Assembly (NCBI RefSeq): GCF_933775445.1
Contig: NC_065874.1
Coordinates: 25,118,501-25,182,500 of the forward strand
Reading direction: 5' to 3'
Source of the DNA: Argentina anserina
Taxonomy: Eukaryota; Streptophyta; Magnoliopsida; Rosales; Rosaceae
DNA length: 64,000 bases
This document shows positions 46,892 to 59,154 of the stretch, in pieces. How positions within the stretch are numbered: position 1 is the first letter of the stretch; every line of letters starts with the position of its first letter. The notes under the pieces were generated by a model that did not search any database, had not been told where the DNA came from, and saw only the letters and a program-made list of their open reading frames with translations. The position numbers and the translations under genes were made by a program.

Positions 46892-48939
46892 TTAGTCTAA
46901 CAACTCCGATGCTCGCTCCCAAAAAGGGAGTAATGTAAAATTGTGGCACTCGTAGACACCCTTGAGCTGGTTAATGACTTGGAGTGAATCACCTAATACT
47001 TCCACCTCTATTACTTCCAGATCAAGCAAAAGTTCCAGGCCAATGATGATTGTTTCATATTCTGCTTGATTGTTAGTGCACTTCCATTCTAGTTGAAAGG
47101 AATACCAATGTCTTGCTATAGAGGGGTTAACCAATGCAACACCTGCTCTTGATAAATGATCAGGGCTGCTGCCGTCAAAATACAGAACCCAAGGCTGAGT
47201 GTGGACAAAGGAAACAACCAAGTTCTGGTCTTCGATATCCTCACTAATAGGATGATGCAACAAAAATTCGGACACTGCCTGTCCTGTAAGTGCCTTTAAA
47301 GGTGTATATTGTAAAAAAAACTCTGATAACACCAAGATCCACTTACCAATCCGACCCCTAAGCATAGGTCTGGTAAGCATATATTTCACTAAATCAGTTT
47401 GTGCCACCACCACTGTGGTAAAGGACAGCATGTAATGGCGGAGTTTAGTACCAGCAAAGTACAAAGCTAAACACAACCTCTCAATTCGTGAGTATCTAGT
47501 TTCAGCCTCTAACAAGGTCTGGCTCAAGTAGTAAACTGCATGTTCAATCTTCTTACCCCCTTCTCCATCACCATCTTGTGCTAAGAGTCCTGCTATTGAG
47601 TAAGGGGAAGCTGAGATGTATAGCTTTAACGGTATTCCAGGCTGTAGAAGTCTAAGAACAGGTGGATGAGTAAGGTACTCCTTGATTTTATCAAAAGCTG
47701 CTTGTTGCGCAGGTCCCCACTGAAATTCTTGATTCGCTTTAAGCTTTAGCAAAGGAGAAAAAACTGCAGTTTTACCAGCTGAGTTGGAAATAAAGCGTCG
47801 AAGGAAGTTTATTTTCCCAAGCAAACTCTGAAGTTCCTTCTTGTTCCCAGGTGCCGGAGCATCTAGAACCGCTTTTGCCTTGTCCTCCGCGACTTCAATA
47901 CCTCTTTCATGCATTATGAAACCCAAGAAGTCTCATGCTCGAACCCCAAAAATGCATTTAGCTGGGTTCATCCTGAGCTTGTGCTTTCTCATCCTAGTGA
48001 ACACTGTCCTTAAATTCTCGATGTGATCTTCTTTCTTCTTAGACTTGACCACCACGTCATCGATATACACTTCGAGAATGCCCCCCATCACATCATGGAA
48101 AATTAGGTTCATCGCTCGCTAGTATGTAGCCCATGCATTGGTCATACCAAATGACATATTGTTATACTCAAACACTCAAGTGAACCCTGGACATTAAACA
48201 CTGTTTTGTGCCTGTCCGGTTCATAAACAGGAATCTGGTGATAACCAGCTGTGCCATCCATAAAAGATAGTAGCTCGTGTCTTGCGACTGCATCCACCAA
48301 CATATCTATCACAGGCATGGGATAGACATCTTTCGGTGTTGCAGCATTAAGATTCATGTAGTCTACACAAACGCGAATTTAGCCATTCTTCTTCCGCACT
48401 GGTACTATGTTCGACAACCACTGAGAATATTTAGCTGGTCGGATAATACCGGCTTGGAACATGTTTTGAACCTCTTTCTTGATTGCTGCTGTTGTGTCTA
48501 CACTCATTCTCCGTGGACTTTGTTGTACAGGCTTGTACCCTTCCATTATGGGCAAGCGTTGGCAAACCAAATCTAGCGACAAGCCCGGCATGTCCTCAAA
48601 CTTCTCAGCAAAACAATCGCGAAACTCTTGCAACAACTCTATCAAACGTTGTCTCAGTTCCTCATCCAAGTGTTTACTTATTCCAACCTCCATGGGCTCT
48701 TATGTAGTCCCAAGATTGATCTTTTCCACTAGATCTTTCACTTTAGGTGGAGTGTCATCCAAAGCTGCAGGTGCTGGTTGAATAAACTCCTCCTCTCCTT
48801 GAATCTTAGTTAAATCATCCTCAATGCACTCCACTAGCGCGACTGCCCCCCAAGCCTCTTGTTCCTCTCTATAAATAGATAAGCGTTGGAGAAATGACAC
48901 ATAGGCTTGTTCTTGCTCTTTGGCAAGTGATGTACTCAT
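46892..48939 (-). pseudogene. Tat reverse transcriptase, RNase H and second (archaeal-like) RNase H
   Basis: RT: KKEVQNMFQAGIIRPAKYSQ, after a stop VCVDYMNLNAATPKDVYPMP, SFMDGTAGYHQIPV, then a one-base shift near 48180 and FGMTNA, with the catalytic YIDDVVVKSKK and GFIMHERGIEV. First RNase H: LYISASPYSIAGLLAQDG, AVYYLSQTLLEAETRYS. Second RNase H: WVLYFDGSSPDHLSRAGVAL, CTNNQAEYE, GDSLQVINQL, showing the D, E and D residues. The tandem of two RNase H domains is the mark of the Tat lineage. Several stops and at least one frameshift destroy it. 48939-48700 is the linker after protease. Confidence 0.9.
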
Positions 48940-49019
48940 GGATGATTATTTTTTGTTTTCACGATGAAGCCAGGTCTGTTTATATCTGCTTTGACCTGTA
49001 CTAAACCCCATCGTGTCAA

Positions 49020-49511
49020 TTATGTAGAAGTCACCCCAACTGGACGACCCTTGGTATCGATTCCAGCAACTCCTAAAGGCCTAATGTCACTATAATAGTA
49101 CTCAGCATCCAAAATGCACGAAGCGACTGAGTATGGTCTATCATTTGCTTTCACTAGCTTTGCCTTATCAGTTACGGGATCCCACATCAACATTTCTTGG
49201 TGTAGAGTATAAGGGATGCAATAAGCTCTATGTATCCAATCCCTACCAAGTATGATGCTGTATAGAGCGGTGCATTCTGTAACGAAGAACGTCTGGAATA
49301 GCTCGGAAGGTCCTATCTTGACTTTGAGGATCAAAACTCCCAAGGTCTTAGTTAAGTTGCCAGCAAAACTCCTGACCTTAAGATTGCTACTGAGAACCTT
49401 TTCCTTTGTAATGCCAAGTGCTTCGACCGTTTTCACTGTAATAATGTTAACTGCTGCACCGCCATCGACGAGGATTTTGTTCACTCTCTTACCCTCCATC
49501 TTAGCTGACAT
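49020..49511 (-). pseudogene. Tat aspartic protease
   Basis: Would cleave the Gag-Pol polyprotein. The active-site motif is ILVDGGAAVNII (VDGGS/AVN is the usual Tat form of D-T/S-G), then GVLILKVKIGP and the second conserved block SIILGRDWIH. About 163 codons uninterrupted, so this is the best preserved domain, but the frame before (TAG/TAA near 49512-49574) and after (49019) is closed. It belongs to a broken polyprotein. Confidence 0.88.
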
Positions 49512-49574
49512 GTATAAGGGTTTAATGTGCTAAGTCATGGTCGCTGTAGGCTTTGTGAACATCATAAAAAATCT

Positions 49575-50873
49575 TTAGAGCTCTGTCATCGTGTGAGACT
49601 TAGCAGCTTCTTCATCCCTTGTGTCTTTATCAACAGTTGGCACCTCTGTAGATGACAATTCTGCGACTGTACCCACCTCCTGGGTAGGTGTCTCACCTCC
49701 AATGAATAGATGAGATGGCATTGGCCTTGGAAGAGCATACTTCGAGGACAAAGTGAACACCATGTTGCAACTAGGAACAATATTTAGCCCCGGTATTCCT
49801 TCCTCGATGCTATCTTCATGACAAAGGTTAAACATGTTGCAGTCTGGAGTAGCTGCTATTTCTTCATCATAACCTTCCTCAAGCTCGTCCTCTTGATCAG
49901 AAAGTTCTAACCCTTGCTCATTACAACCTGGTTCTTCCATATTGTCGTCCGGAGTTGACCTAGTTGGCGTTCGCGAGGGGAACTTGCTCCGGAGGTACTC
50001 TGTTAGCGATTGCTCCTGATGGGCCTGTTGAGGAGTAACCACTACCGCAGCCTCGCCTACCTCTGAAACCACAAGTGTTGGTTCTTTTACTGTTGGAACC
50101 ACTGACGTTGGTTCTTTTACTGTTGGAACCACTAGTGTTGGTTATTTGATCTTCAGCTTCCATTCAAACTGTGGCTTGATTTTCTCTAGAACTGGTTCCT
50201 GGTGGTCTGGCTTACTTACAGACCACTTTGGCACCCATTTAGATTGTGCAGGTTGTGCAACACTACTTTGCTGTTATTTCTGCTGAATAGAAACACCATG
50301 TACGTGCTGTCTGTTTGTTGCCCTGCCATTAGTAGATGCGTAAGACAACCTATCATGGATTGAAACTCTTCGCTTAGGAGCAGTTTCCATTGGCCGTTCG
50401 AGTCGACCATGAACGCTTCTCTTGGGGTATGGCTATTTCCTGTAATTATCACTCCGACGAATGTGGACGTATGGCCTTAGACTAAGCTTTTCAACTGTCT
50501 CTCGCAGCAGCCAAGGTGGTTGTTCTAGCTGGTCGCGAGAGAGTTCTCCTCGGTTATACGCCTCTAACATTCTCTTGGCCCTTCCCCATCTCTTATGTAC
50601 GTTCCTCTTCTGAGTCTTGGTAGCTTCCGTGGCTCTTCCATGCTCTTGAACGTACCAAACATCGGGTTTTAATGACCTTGGTGCAGGCGGTATGTATGGC
50701 CGCTGCAGCGCCTCGTGACTAGCTTGAGTTTCCGGCGCATTTGCCCCAACTTGCCGTTCTCTAGGGGCATTCACGACCTCACCAAGACCTGAGCCTGGCC
50801 TCTTTAGCACTTGAGCATAAGTGTTTATCTGAACTCTAGCTTTCTTGGGGTTCCCCCTCTCATATGGATTCAT
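49575..50873 (-). pseudogene. Gag-protease linker of the Tat element
   Basis: Three frames (50873-50433, about 50452-50216, 50132-49575) in low-complexity sequence: an Arg/Lys-rich part with YVQEHGRATEATKTQKRNVH, repeats of TVKEPTSVVP, and an acidic part (LSDQEDELEEGYDEE). It has no recognised domain. A 30-bp unit encoding VPTVKEPT is in tandem at about 50080-50140. Broken by stops and shifts. Confidence 0.6.
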
Positions 50874-50888
50874 CGGCGAGCGAGGCCT

Positions 50889-53141
50889 TCAATGTTTCCT
50901 TGCTTCCTCGTGCCTCCGAGCATTGTCACAATTTATGGAACACTCTTTCTTGCATCGATTACAAAGGACATAAGTCCTTGCCTTTACCACATTCTGTTCC
51001 TTGCTCTGGACTGCACCTTTTTGTTTGCCCTGCTCAGATTGATTGGCTCCTGCAACCTCTTTTACCAAGGGCACTTCCTTCGCTGTTGTCTTCACACCCG
51101 GCTCGGGCTCTGAGGCGAAAGACAACACTCCCTCATCTAACCACTGATGTACATGGTCTTTGAGTTGTATACAAATACGAGTATCGTGAGTCCAAACGTT
51201 ATGAAACTTACAATACCGTTTACCTTTAACGTCTTCCTTAGTCGGGAACTTAGTCCCTAGCACAATGGTTTCACCCTCAGCAATAAGCTTGTCCAAGATC
51301 TCATGAGCCAAAGAAGCATCATAAGTGTACTCAGCAAACTTAGAAGGGCGATGAGTCTTCAAATGTGTTTTCAATGGTGTAACTTACACCACTGACACTG
51401 TAGGGAAGGGATCAATATCGACCCATGCTGCAGCTCTTTCAGTATCTACCCCAAGCATGCCTTTATTAATCCAGGTCTGTAGCTGATCCTTGAGCTTAAC
51501 ACAATCGGCCGTGTGGTGATTGAACAAGTTGTGGAACTTGCAGTACTTCTACCCTTCTATCTACGCTGCAGTAGGCATTGCAGTATCGTGCTTCACCCTT
51601 CCACTCGTGAGCAATTCATCCAGAATTTCTGGAGCCTTGTGGGCGTTGTAAGTATACGATTCGTACTCAGGCTTGGTGAATGCTGCTGTAGAGATCTTGA
51701 CAGGGTCTCTAGACATCTTCAAAGCCTTGGACTTCAATGCTTGTCTTCCGGCTATCTCTACTGCCGCTACCTCATCATCTACCTCCTCAACCCATTGCTC
51801 TTCGTATGTATATGGTGTGTAGAAAGGATCTACATGCGAGTAGATAGTGGAAACCCTCTTAGTTTTAGATGGAACTGCATAGCGTGGTTTCAAAGTACCA
51901 GGGTAGTAGGACACATGTGGACCTTTTGGAACTGTGGCACTGTCCTCCATCTCCCTAAGGAACACTTGGTAGCTTCCTACCTTGTTCATTAAGTCTGCCA
52001 TGCTAGAAAAGTATGCATCATGATGTTTGGCCCACTGACAGGTTTCCAAACCTTTTATAGCAATGCGAATGGCATCTTGTTCCGCGAGCGGTGTACTGCA
52101 CTTTGCTTGCTGAACCTTGAACCTCTTCAGGAACTCTATTGCCGACTCCATTGGTTGTTGATACATGGAAGTCAAAGATGACAAATCCACTTCAAGCTCA
52201 ACACTTCCAAAAGTCGTTTTAAACATTGTCTCGAGCATGGACCAATCTGAAATGGACCTTGGTGCTAACTTGGAGAACCAAGATACCGCCGGTCCTGATA
52301 GAGATGAACCGAAAGCCCTCATCTTGAAGACTGAATCAGATGCATATGGCCCGCAATCGCTGTGGAAATGCGAAATGTGCTCAGCTGCATTCTCGGAACC
52401 CTCTCCCGAGAAAGTCTGGAACTTGATTGGTCGATAACCCGAGGGCCAAGGACATGCTGTCACCCATTCCGGGAATGGACTTGTATAGGATATGTTCGCG
52501 GCAGCATGACCATGAATGGTCCTCACACTCTCTTGGATCATCTTCTGAACCTGCTCTTTGGTAAGGATCTGACCCTCTTCTACTTCTTGCTCAAGCTCTT
52601 CTCGATGCTCTTCTCGATGCTCTTCTCGCCGCTCGCGACGGAACTGGTGTTGACGCTCATGTCTTCCGCCTGGTTGAAGAAATGCCAATGCCCTCTGAAG
52701 TGCCTCAACCTTGGGTGTGTTCGACTGTCTTGAACTTCCAAACGTGAACTTTCCCTTTTTGGCCTTCGTCTTCTTCTTCCTTGCGAGTTTGATATGCTCA
52801 ACATCTGATTTGTCAGCCTCATCACCTCTGGCCTTGTCCACTTCACCGCCGTCGTCATTACCGGCACTATTTTTCTTGTTGGACCTAGCCTTTTTGGTTG
52901 CCTTAGGCTTGTCATGGTTCTGTTTCTCGTAAAGCCCAACGACAGTCCGTTGGATTCCCAACGCTTCCTCGATTTGCTTGAACCGCTCATCCTGGCCTTC
53001 AAACTCTAAGCGAGCATTGTTCGCGTGCTCGTTAGCACCCAGAACCAACTTCTTCAATCTGTCGTTGGTCTCAGCCAGACGCTGCCCCTGTGTCGACTGT
53101 AGTTGCGACACAATATCCAACGTTCTCTCGACCGCAGTCAT
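50889..53141 (-). pseudogene. Tat Gag with duplicated YCKFHN-type zinc module
   Basis: Capsid/nucleocapsid precursor. 526 codons open from 53141 to a TAG at 51561: coiled-coil and charged N-terminus, EEHREEHREELEQEVEEGQI, then the retrotrans-gag domain (GYRPIKFQTFSGEG, FGSSLSGPAVSWFSKL, SIEFLKRF-like, LAEQDAIRIAIKGL). Beyond the stop the same frame continues with KYCKFHNLFNHHTADCVKLK, then, after a TAA near 51388, YTYDASLAHEILDKLIAEGE and RYCKFHNVWTHDTRICIQLK, a second copy of the same module, and finally a C-x2-C-x3-C-x3-C run (LCNRCKKECSINC). In Tat elements one such C-H-H-C module is usual. Three nonsense codons, no frameshift seen. Confidence 0.88.
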
Positions 53142-53365
53142 TCACTCGCCGGATGACTCCTCCAATGACTTGACTACCTTTGTCAACTCCTTGAAAGCTA
53201 GTTGCATATCTTCCGATGTCGCCATCACTTCAAATTTCAGTAATGCCTCAACCGCTGTTAAACCTCTGCAAGTCGCTGTGTTGTAAGGAACACACTGCGA
53301 ATGCCCTGGTTTCGAGCAAGAAGGATATCCTCGCGAGTAAGGATTCCGGCTTGCTATCTTGACAT

Positions 53366-53386
53366 GGTTCCACTGGGCGTGCCAAA
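53366..53386 (-). other. Primer-binding site of the Tat element
   Basis: Directly after the 5' LTR end (CGAACA), the minus strand reads TTTGGCACGCCCAGTGGAAC. The TTGGCACGCC form is common as PBS in plant Ty3 elements of this kind. The priming tRNA was not identified. Confidence 0.75.
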
Positions 53387-54094
53387 TGTTCGAGCTGGGA
53401 AAAAGATCTCCTCAGGGAATAATCAGCAAGTCCCGGTTTTGAACCCTAGGTGGTTATAACCTTTATCTTATGTTGTTGCTTGGCGTGCCAGTACCTTTGA
53501 GTTAGGTACAACTCTTGCTTTGTTGATGATGATTGCGCTCACGTACTGTCTTCTTCTCAAACAATTGATATGCAGTTGCGGATAAACCGCTGAAGTTCGA
53601 ATGACCTATATACAACCGGAGTTTCTAGGTACCTTTCACTCCATCTCAAGTAGATGGCCGATTTTACTTTAGACCGCTTGGGAAAAAGCAGAGCTTATAA
53701 TGTGTCGTTGATAGCGGGACTCTCTCGCTGTAGGGAATTGCTGACTAGTGCAGACTTTTGTGTTTGCTAGAAGCTAGGCTAGCGACTCGATGGACTTGAC
53801 TCTATTTGCCGAGGTTAATCGGACTTGTTTGCTACATGCAGCGCGAGGCGTACATCTGGGTAGCTCCGTTCCGATGGGAGACTTGGTTGCCGAAGCTAAT
53901 CGGACTTTTACCCCGCGGGGAGATTTGACTATGCGGTTGTGCGATAGTTTGTTTGACGTTGTGTGTGTATTATTCTGCACATTCGACCCCTTTATATAGA
54001 GAACATAAATTGTTCTTTCTTGCGGATCAAGTCTCGAGAACCTCTTAGTTGATTTGGATTCACCTTCCTTATTCAACTCAGATTCTATGCAGCA
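53387..54094 (-). repeat. 5' LTR of the Tat element
   Basis: About 708 bp from TGCTGCATAG (minus strand, at 54094) to CTCGAACA (at 53387). TATA-like CTCTATATAAAGG at about 53989-54001 on the minus strand is the probable promoter. The first 207 bp (53387-53594) match the other LTR. The end at 54094 is chosen from TG/CA and the shared TTAG flank. Confidence 0.75.
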
Positions 54095-54730
54095 TTAGTC
54101 CCCGAAATCTATTCCAATAAGGAACGTAATCTTGCTTTTTGATAGATTTTTCCCAAATAACCGGTCCACGAGCCTAAGTAGTCTATAGATAATACCAGAG
54201 TATTATTTTAGGCCCAAAAATTAGGTCGATTCATTCAGTCACTTGCTGAGTTCTGGTGATTGTCATACTAATTAGCTCACTAAACATATATATCGTTTGG
54301 AACATGCATGGATTCTTTTGGCTCTATGGTCAACATGTTTTGCAAGTTTTTTTTCCCAATTATAGTCTTCTGCAGTATCTAATTGTTTATCTAAGACCTA
54401 ATGAGATATTACCAACGTGAGAGGTTCTTACTTCCTAGTGATAAACACAAACAGAAAAAAAATTAATCTTTAAATTTCTCAACTTTTGTTTAATTTTTTT
54501 AGTACGAAGTTCTGATCTACATTGAATTTTACAATAATCTTAATCGAGGAAAAAGACACCTTATGTGTATCTGCTGCTGCTGGCACATTAGGACAATAGC
54601 AATAGCAATTAGACGGAAGTCTTATAGGTCAAGCGAATTGAAAGTTGGCCTTTTAGCAGGCTTGCAGAAATTAGCCTAGCTGCGGGAATTGAGTACGCAC
54701 TTATTCACTATGAAAATTGAAAAGGAAAAT

Positions 54731-55612
54731 GGTTTAGTGCTATAATTTGATGCCGCAATCACACGTGGCATGTCACGTCATCTTGTCATGTCAGTAATTG
54801 CAATAATCACAAAATGTCATTTTAAATGAAAAGACAATCATATCCTTATTAATTCAACGAATCTAGATTATTATAAACATGATTATAGTTCTTTTTTATA
54901 TTATTTATTTTTCAAAATGCTTTCAAAATACTTTCAAAATGTAATAAAAAATACGATATATACAAATATACTTGAATATATATATATATATGTGTGCGCG
55001 TGGGCGAGATATATATATATATATATATGTATGTGTGGTAATTGTATTAATTAATTATAGTTATTAATTAATCATAAATGTAAATTAATTAAATAAGAAA
55101 TTCATGAATCTTGACATATTTGTCATTAGGAATATTACCATCGACATAATTGTATTAAATATGATATTAATTAAGATATGTATACTCTAGGAAAAATAAC
55201 ATTTGTTACCTTACATATCTCCTTAAATCGATTATACCCTAACAAAAAAATATTTCATTTCAGAAAAAAAAACCAAAAGAATCTTACCAAAAGTTTTCAT
55301 ATAAATATAAATGTTATAGTTACCTTACATCTAAATATATTTTGTGCATATATATATATATTTCGGGCGTGCACACACGTATTTCAAGCATATTTTCTTA
55401 AATTTCAATTTTTTAAATTGTATTTTTGAATATTATTGTGATGAAAAAGAAGAAATAATAAAAAGAATAAAAATATTTTTTAATAATTTAGAACAGTTAG
55501 ATTAACAAAGATATGATTGTCTTTTCATTTAAAATAATATTTTTTATATATTTTAATTGTTAATGTGGCATGCCACTTAAGATAGCGGCGTCGGATTTAG
55601 CCTCATATTACG
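54731..55612. mobile_element. Long-TIR DNA element, about 0.88 kb, noncoding
   Basis: Left and right arms are inverted: GATGCCGCAATCACACGTGGCATGTCAC against GACGCCGCTATCTTAAGTGGCATGCCAC (read inverse, here in pieces below 20 bases: GTGGCATG.CAC), and AAATGAAAAGACAATCATAT in both. Arms are about 110-120 bp, AT-rich centre with TATATA tracts. Family not assignable; long arms fit a Mutator-type MITE. Termini approximate. Confidence 0.65.
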
Positions 55613-56269
55613 ACGCCTTAGCACTCCTGAATTTGAAAATAACTTTAACTAATAAGAGCATCTCTAACAACTTTTCTAAAACTCAAATAATCTCTATTAT
55701 GAAGGAAAAATATCAATTTTTAACTCAAACAGATCATGTAAACCATAATTATAATAGAAAAAGTGAGAAGAGAGAGAAACAAAATATCTAGATCTGTAGA
55801 ATTTTCAAAATGTGTATAATTTTGAAAATAATCTCTAAACTTTATTTCTTACTAAAAAATTCACTCTTCATCCTAAAAAATAACAAAAAAAGGAACAATT
55901 TATCCCTCATTCTCTCGTCTTAGTATAAACTATAATATTATGATATTTAATTTTTTTTAATTATATAAATTTGTATTAAATTTTATAAAATAGAACAAAG
56001 GAGCTGTGGGAGTTGAATATTTTTTTTTAAAGAAATTTGGTGTTTTCGTCATCTATAATAGAGATTTTTTTTTTTTGAAAATGAGGGTTTGTGAGGCTAC
56101 CCTCAAAATTAATTGATGAAACTGATGTATACATGCAAGGTGAGACATGAAGCCTAAACTCTGATTACAAAGATAAAAAATAATATCAGACACATCTACA
56201 AACTTGTACTAAACTGGCACCAACTAGAAAATAGTGCTCTAACGGCTACTCTATTTACTTTAGAATAGT
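55613..56269. other. AT-rich intergenic sequence
   Basis: No gene. GAGCATCTCTAACAAC at 55655 resembles the end of a common plant MITE but no matching opposite end was seen. Confidence 0.35.
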
Positions 56270-58780
56270 TGTGACATACCGGAAGGATAACTTAATTGAG
56301 TACTGCGAAACATAATTACCTATGCCATAGTTTTCCCACTATGTTGCCGTCAGAAAAATAAATCCGATGACACTTACCTTCACCATGTGATAGAGCATTC
56401 TAAGACGTCTATAATTAACCCTGCAAAATGTCATCGTTAGTATAGAATAAGCATGAATCGTTCAATCCGGGGAATTGAAGGGAACTCAACACTCATCATG
56501 TTAATGAAATAGGGAGGTTTTGAGATTGATTGTTTAACTACTAAAGTAAAACTTAAACTACTATTTACATGATCGACTTCCCTTAACTAACTCTCATAGA
56601 AAACACTCCTAACATATAACAATCACATGCTTGGACTGAGAAACACGTTAAGCATAATTCATATTTTAGTTCCGATTTAATTAGAGCCTCAGTGGTCATC
56701 TAATCGTTATAGACTTCTTAAATGTTTAGAAATAACTCGGAGTTGAATCCTAAACTTTATGCTAATTCGTTTAAAGACACTCAATGTAGAAATTAAGCAG
56801 AGAAACATATAAGCACAAAAGTCTTTATCGGAGACATGTTAACACAACGACATAGTACCAACACAAACCGAATCTACTCAGTGCATGATTCGATGCATAT
56901 TGATATGACTGATGAAAACAGTACTCAAATAACATCATGGCCAGGATTGCATTCAAGCACCAAATTCGTTTGGACGAAACTATAAATTAACTAAAAACAT
57001 ATAAAGAACTATGAAGAACACATAAACTGAAATCCAAAAAAAAATGTCTCATGATTAGGTTGTGAATTGCCTTTTAATAATAAAATAAAATCTGAAAATT
57101 TATTAACAACATACAATACCAAAGTCTAAACATTAACACGAATTCACACCCTTCATAGATAAAGGGTTGTGAAACTATAAAATCAGATGATAACATAATG
57201 AAGGGTTGCGAGAATCACACTTTGGAGTGGCTTTTGGATGGCTCGGCTGAAAATAGGACTGCTCGGCTAGATTGTGGAATGTCACACGACTATGGCTTAG
57301 TGCTAAGGCCGTGAGAGTGGTGGTAGATAGGTGGTGATGGAGGGTGGAACGGCTGCTAAGTTTATAGGATTGTATGGAGATATTTTTGGCAGAAGTTAGG
57401 CTTGTATTTGTAAAGGAGAAGTGATGATTTTCTATTGAGAACGTGATGTATATATAGAGGCACAAAGGTTAGGGTTTGCACACGTCCACAGCCTTGAGTT
57501 TGGCTGATTGAAAATTGATATTTTTTTCAAGAGGCACAACCTCTTTCTAACTGTCCTATCTCTTCCTAGTTCTTCTCCTCAATTTGTGGATTCAAGTGCT
57601 GCATGGTATCCTCTCTTTAATTAATTCTCTCATTCCTTCTTTTGTATTCTATCTGCAGTCATCTTTGACTTGTCTCTTCTTTTGAAAACCGTACCCTCTC
57701 TCTCTTCTCTCTTCATGGTTTCCGTTCTTTCTTTAATTTAATTATGTCTTCTTTTATCTATTCCTTCTTTTTCTCATTTAATTTGAGTGCAGCCTGGTCT
57801 TCTTGATTACTGTTGCATGCATAGTTCAAACTTTTTCCTCATTGGGCTACCGTTCTCTCTCTCTCTCTTATCTTTTCCTTCATTTTAGCTACATTTTCTC
57901 TCATGCCGTGCACCTTTCTTTTTATTTAATTAATCTCTCTTTTATCTCTTCTTCTTTTCTCTTTTTTACCTCCTCACGGCTTCCTCCTTCTTCTTTTTTA
58001 ATTTCACTTGTTTTTGTCCTTGGTAAATCAGATTTTTATCCCTTTAATCAATTCTTTCTTTTCAGTCGTGCTCTCTCTCTTTTCCCCTTAAATATTCTGC
58101 ATGGTTTCCTTGTTTTAAGGGTAGCACAATTGGTCTTCTCTTCATTTCTCACGACTGTTCGTTGCTTAATTTCTTTTTAATTATCTTCTCCTTTTATTTT
58201 ACACGGCATTCCATTCTTTCTCTCTTGCATTATCTCTTCATTCAAATATGAAATTAAGAAAAGAAAAGAATAAATACAGGATAATACATTAAAATAAACT
58301 TGTTCTAATCTAGACAATTATTGTCTTAAAAAGATATATATGTAATAGATAAGCTCGTTTAGATTAGGAAAGTTTCAATTTCACAACATGGAACTTGCTC
58401 GATCAAGTAAGTTACTAGATTAGGAAAGTTCAATTAGGAAAGTTACTGAATAAAAGTTTTAGTTCAAGTATGACTTTCCAAATTGGTACGTTTCTTAGTT
58501 CCAATACAAATAGGATTCTCAACTTACCACAAATGTTACAGAAACGTCGAATAATGAAGACTCATAATCCAAGTAGGTTTCTTAGTTCCACATGGATTCC
58601 TACTACAAATAGAACTCTCGACAATTTTTGCGTTTTAAGCCTGTTTTTTCACCATAATGCAACCAACGCCACCATAGACTCGTAACTCGACTAAATGACT
58701 TAATACTACAACAATAAGAGCTAAGTAAAGTACCAATAGAGGTAAAAATATGTTAAGAACGTCGCACAAAGTGCTTCTAT
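56270..58780 (-). repeat. Probable 3' LTR of the Athila-type element
   Basis: On the minus strand begins TGATAGAAGCACTTTGTGCG at 58780, right after AAACCAAGTGTGAGATAGT, a polypurine-tract position usual for this lineage. TATA-like CTCTATATATACATCA at about 57446-57461. The start of its sequence parallels the solo LTR at 22794. The outer end is not determinable as the other LTR is outside the window; 56270 is an estimate. Confidence 0.5.
57530..58240. repeat. Pyrimidine-rich tract
   Basis: About 700 bases almost free of long purine runs on the plus strand, made of CTCTCTCT, TTCTTTT and TTTCCTT stretches with recurring phrases such as TTTAATTAATT and GCATGGT. The 125-codon plus frame at 57803-58180 is a product of this composition (Leu/Phe/Ser-rich), not a gene. 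Located inside the Athila LTR estimate. Confidence 0.7.
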
Positions 58781-59154
58781 CAACTATCTCACACTTGGTT
58801 TTTGCTAGTCCCTTAGCAAAACTAAACAAAACAAGAAGTCTACAAAATACAAAATACACTATTGCCCCTAAATGATTCTCTCAGAATCTCAAAACACATA
58901 GCTTTTAAGTTTTAAGCATTTGAATGTAAGCACATAAATTCCAAGCTTCATAAACATGTTTTATGGTATGAATAAGTCAAAAACGAGAAAATAAGCATTT
59001 AACATATTTTAGTCAAGTTCAATCCGCCTCACATGACATACTCTCTTCTTTTTACTCAGATTCATGACTATATTTTACACACAAATATATGACAGATAAT
59101 AGATAGTAAGGCAACAAATAATTTGCATATTTCGACAAATGAGAGCACTTTGTA

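Larger units (their letters stand above)
38741..54094 (-). mobile_element. Tat-lineage Ty3 retrotransposon with antisense ORF, decayed
   Basis: Order on the minus strand: 5' LTR (54094-53387), PBS, gag, protease, RT, RNase H, a second RNase H and integrase, then a plus-strand gene, then a truncated 3' LTR (38947-38741). The second RNase H and the antisense ORF downstream of integrase define the Tat lineage (Retand/Ogre-type). LTR ends are TG...CA and the outer flanks share TTAG (38737-38740 and 54095-54098). All coding parts bear stops or frameshifts. Another Ty3 element (38948-41403) and probably a copia-like LTR (44510-45030) lie inside. Confidence 0.88.

Noticed and set aside
52165..53286. 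Plus-strand frames antisense to Tat gag
   Set aside because: Shadows of the gag codon pattern on the other strand, with no domain of their own.
53774..54076. 100-codon minus-strand frame
   Set aside because: It sits wholly in the 5' LTR of the Tat element; LTR noncoding sequence.
55655..56080. Possible MITE beginning GAGCATCTCTAACAAC
   Set aside because: The start looks like a frequent plant MITE end, but I found no inverted partner or duplication.
57803..58180. 125-codon hydrophobic plus-strand frame
   Set aside because: Generated by the pyrimidine-rich tract, which yields Leu, Phe and Ser codons; the apparent membrane protein is compositional.
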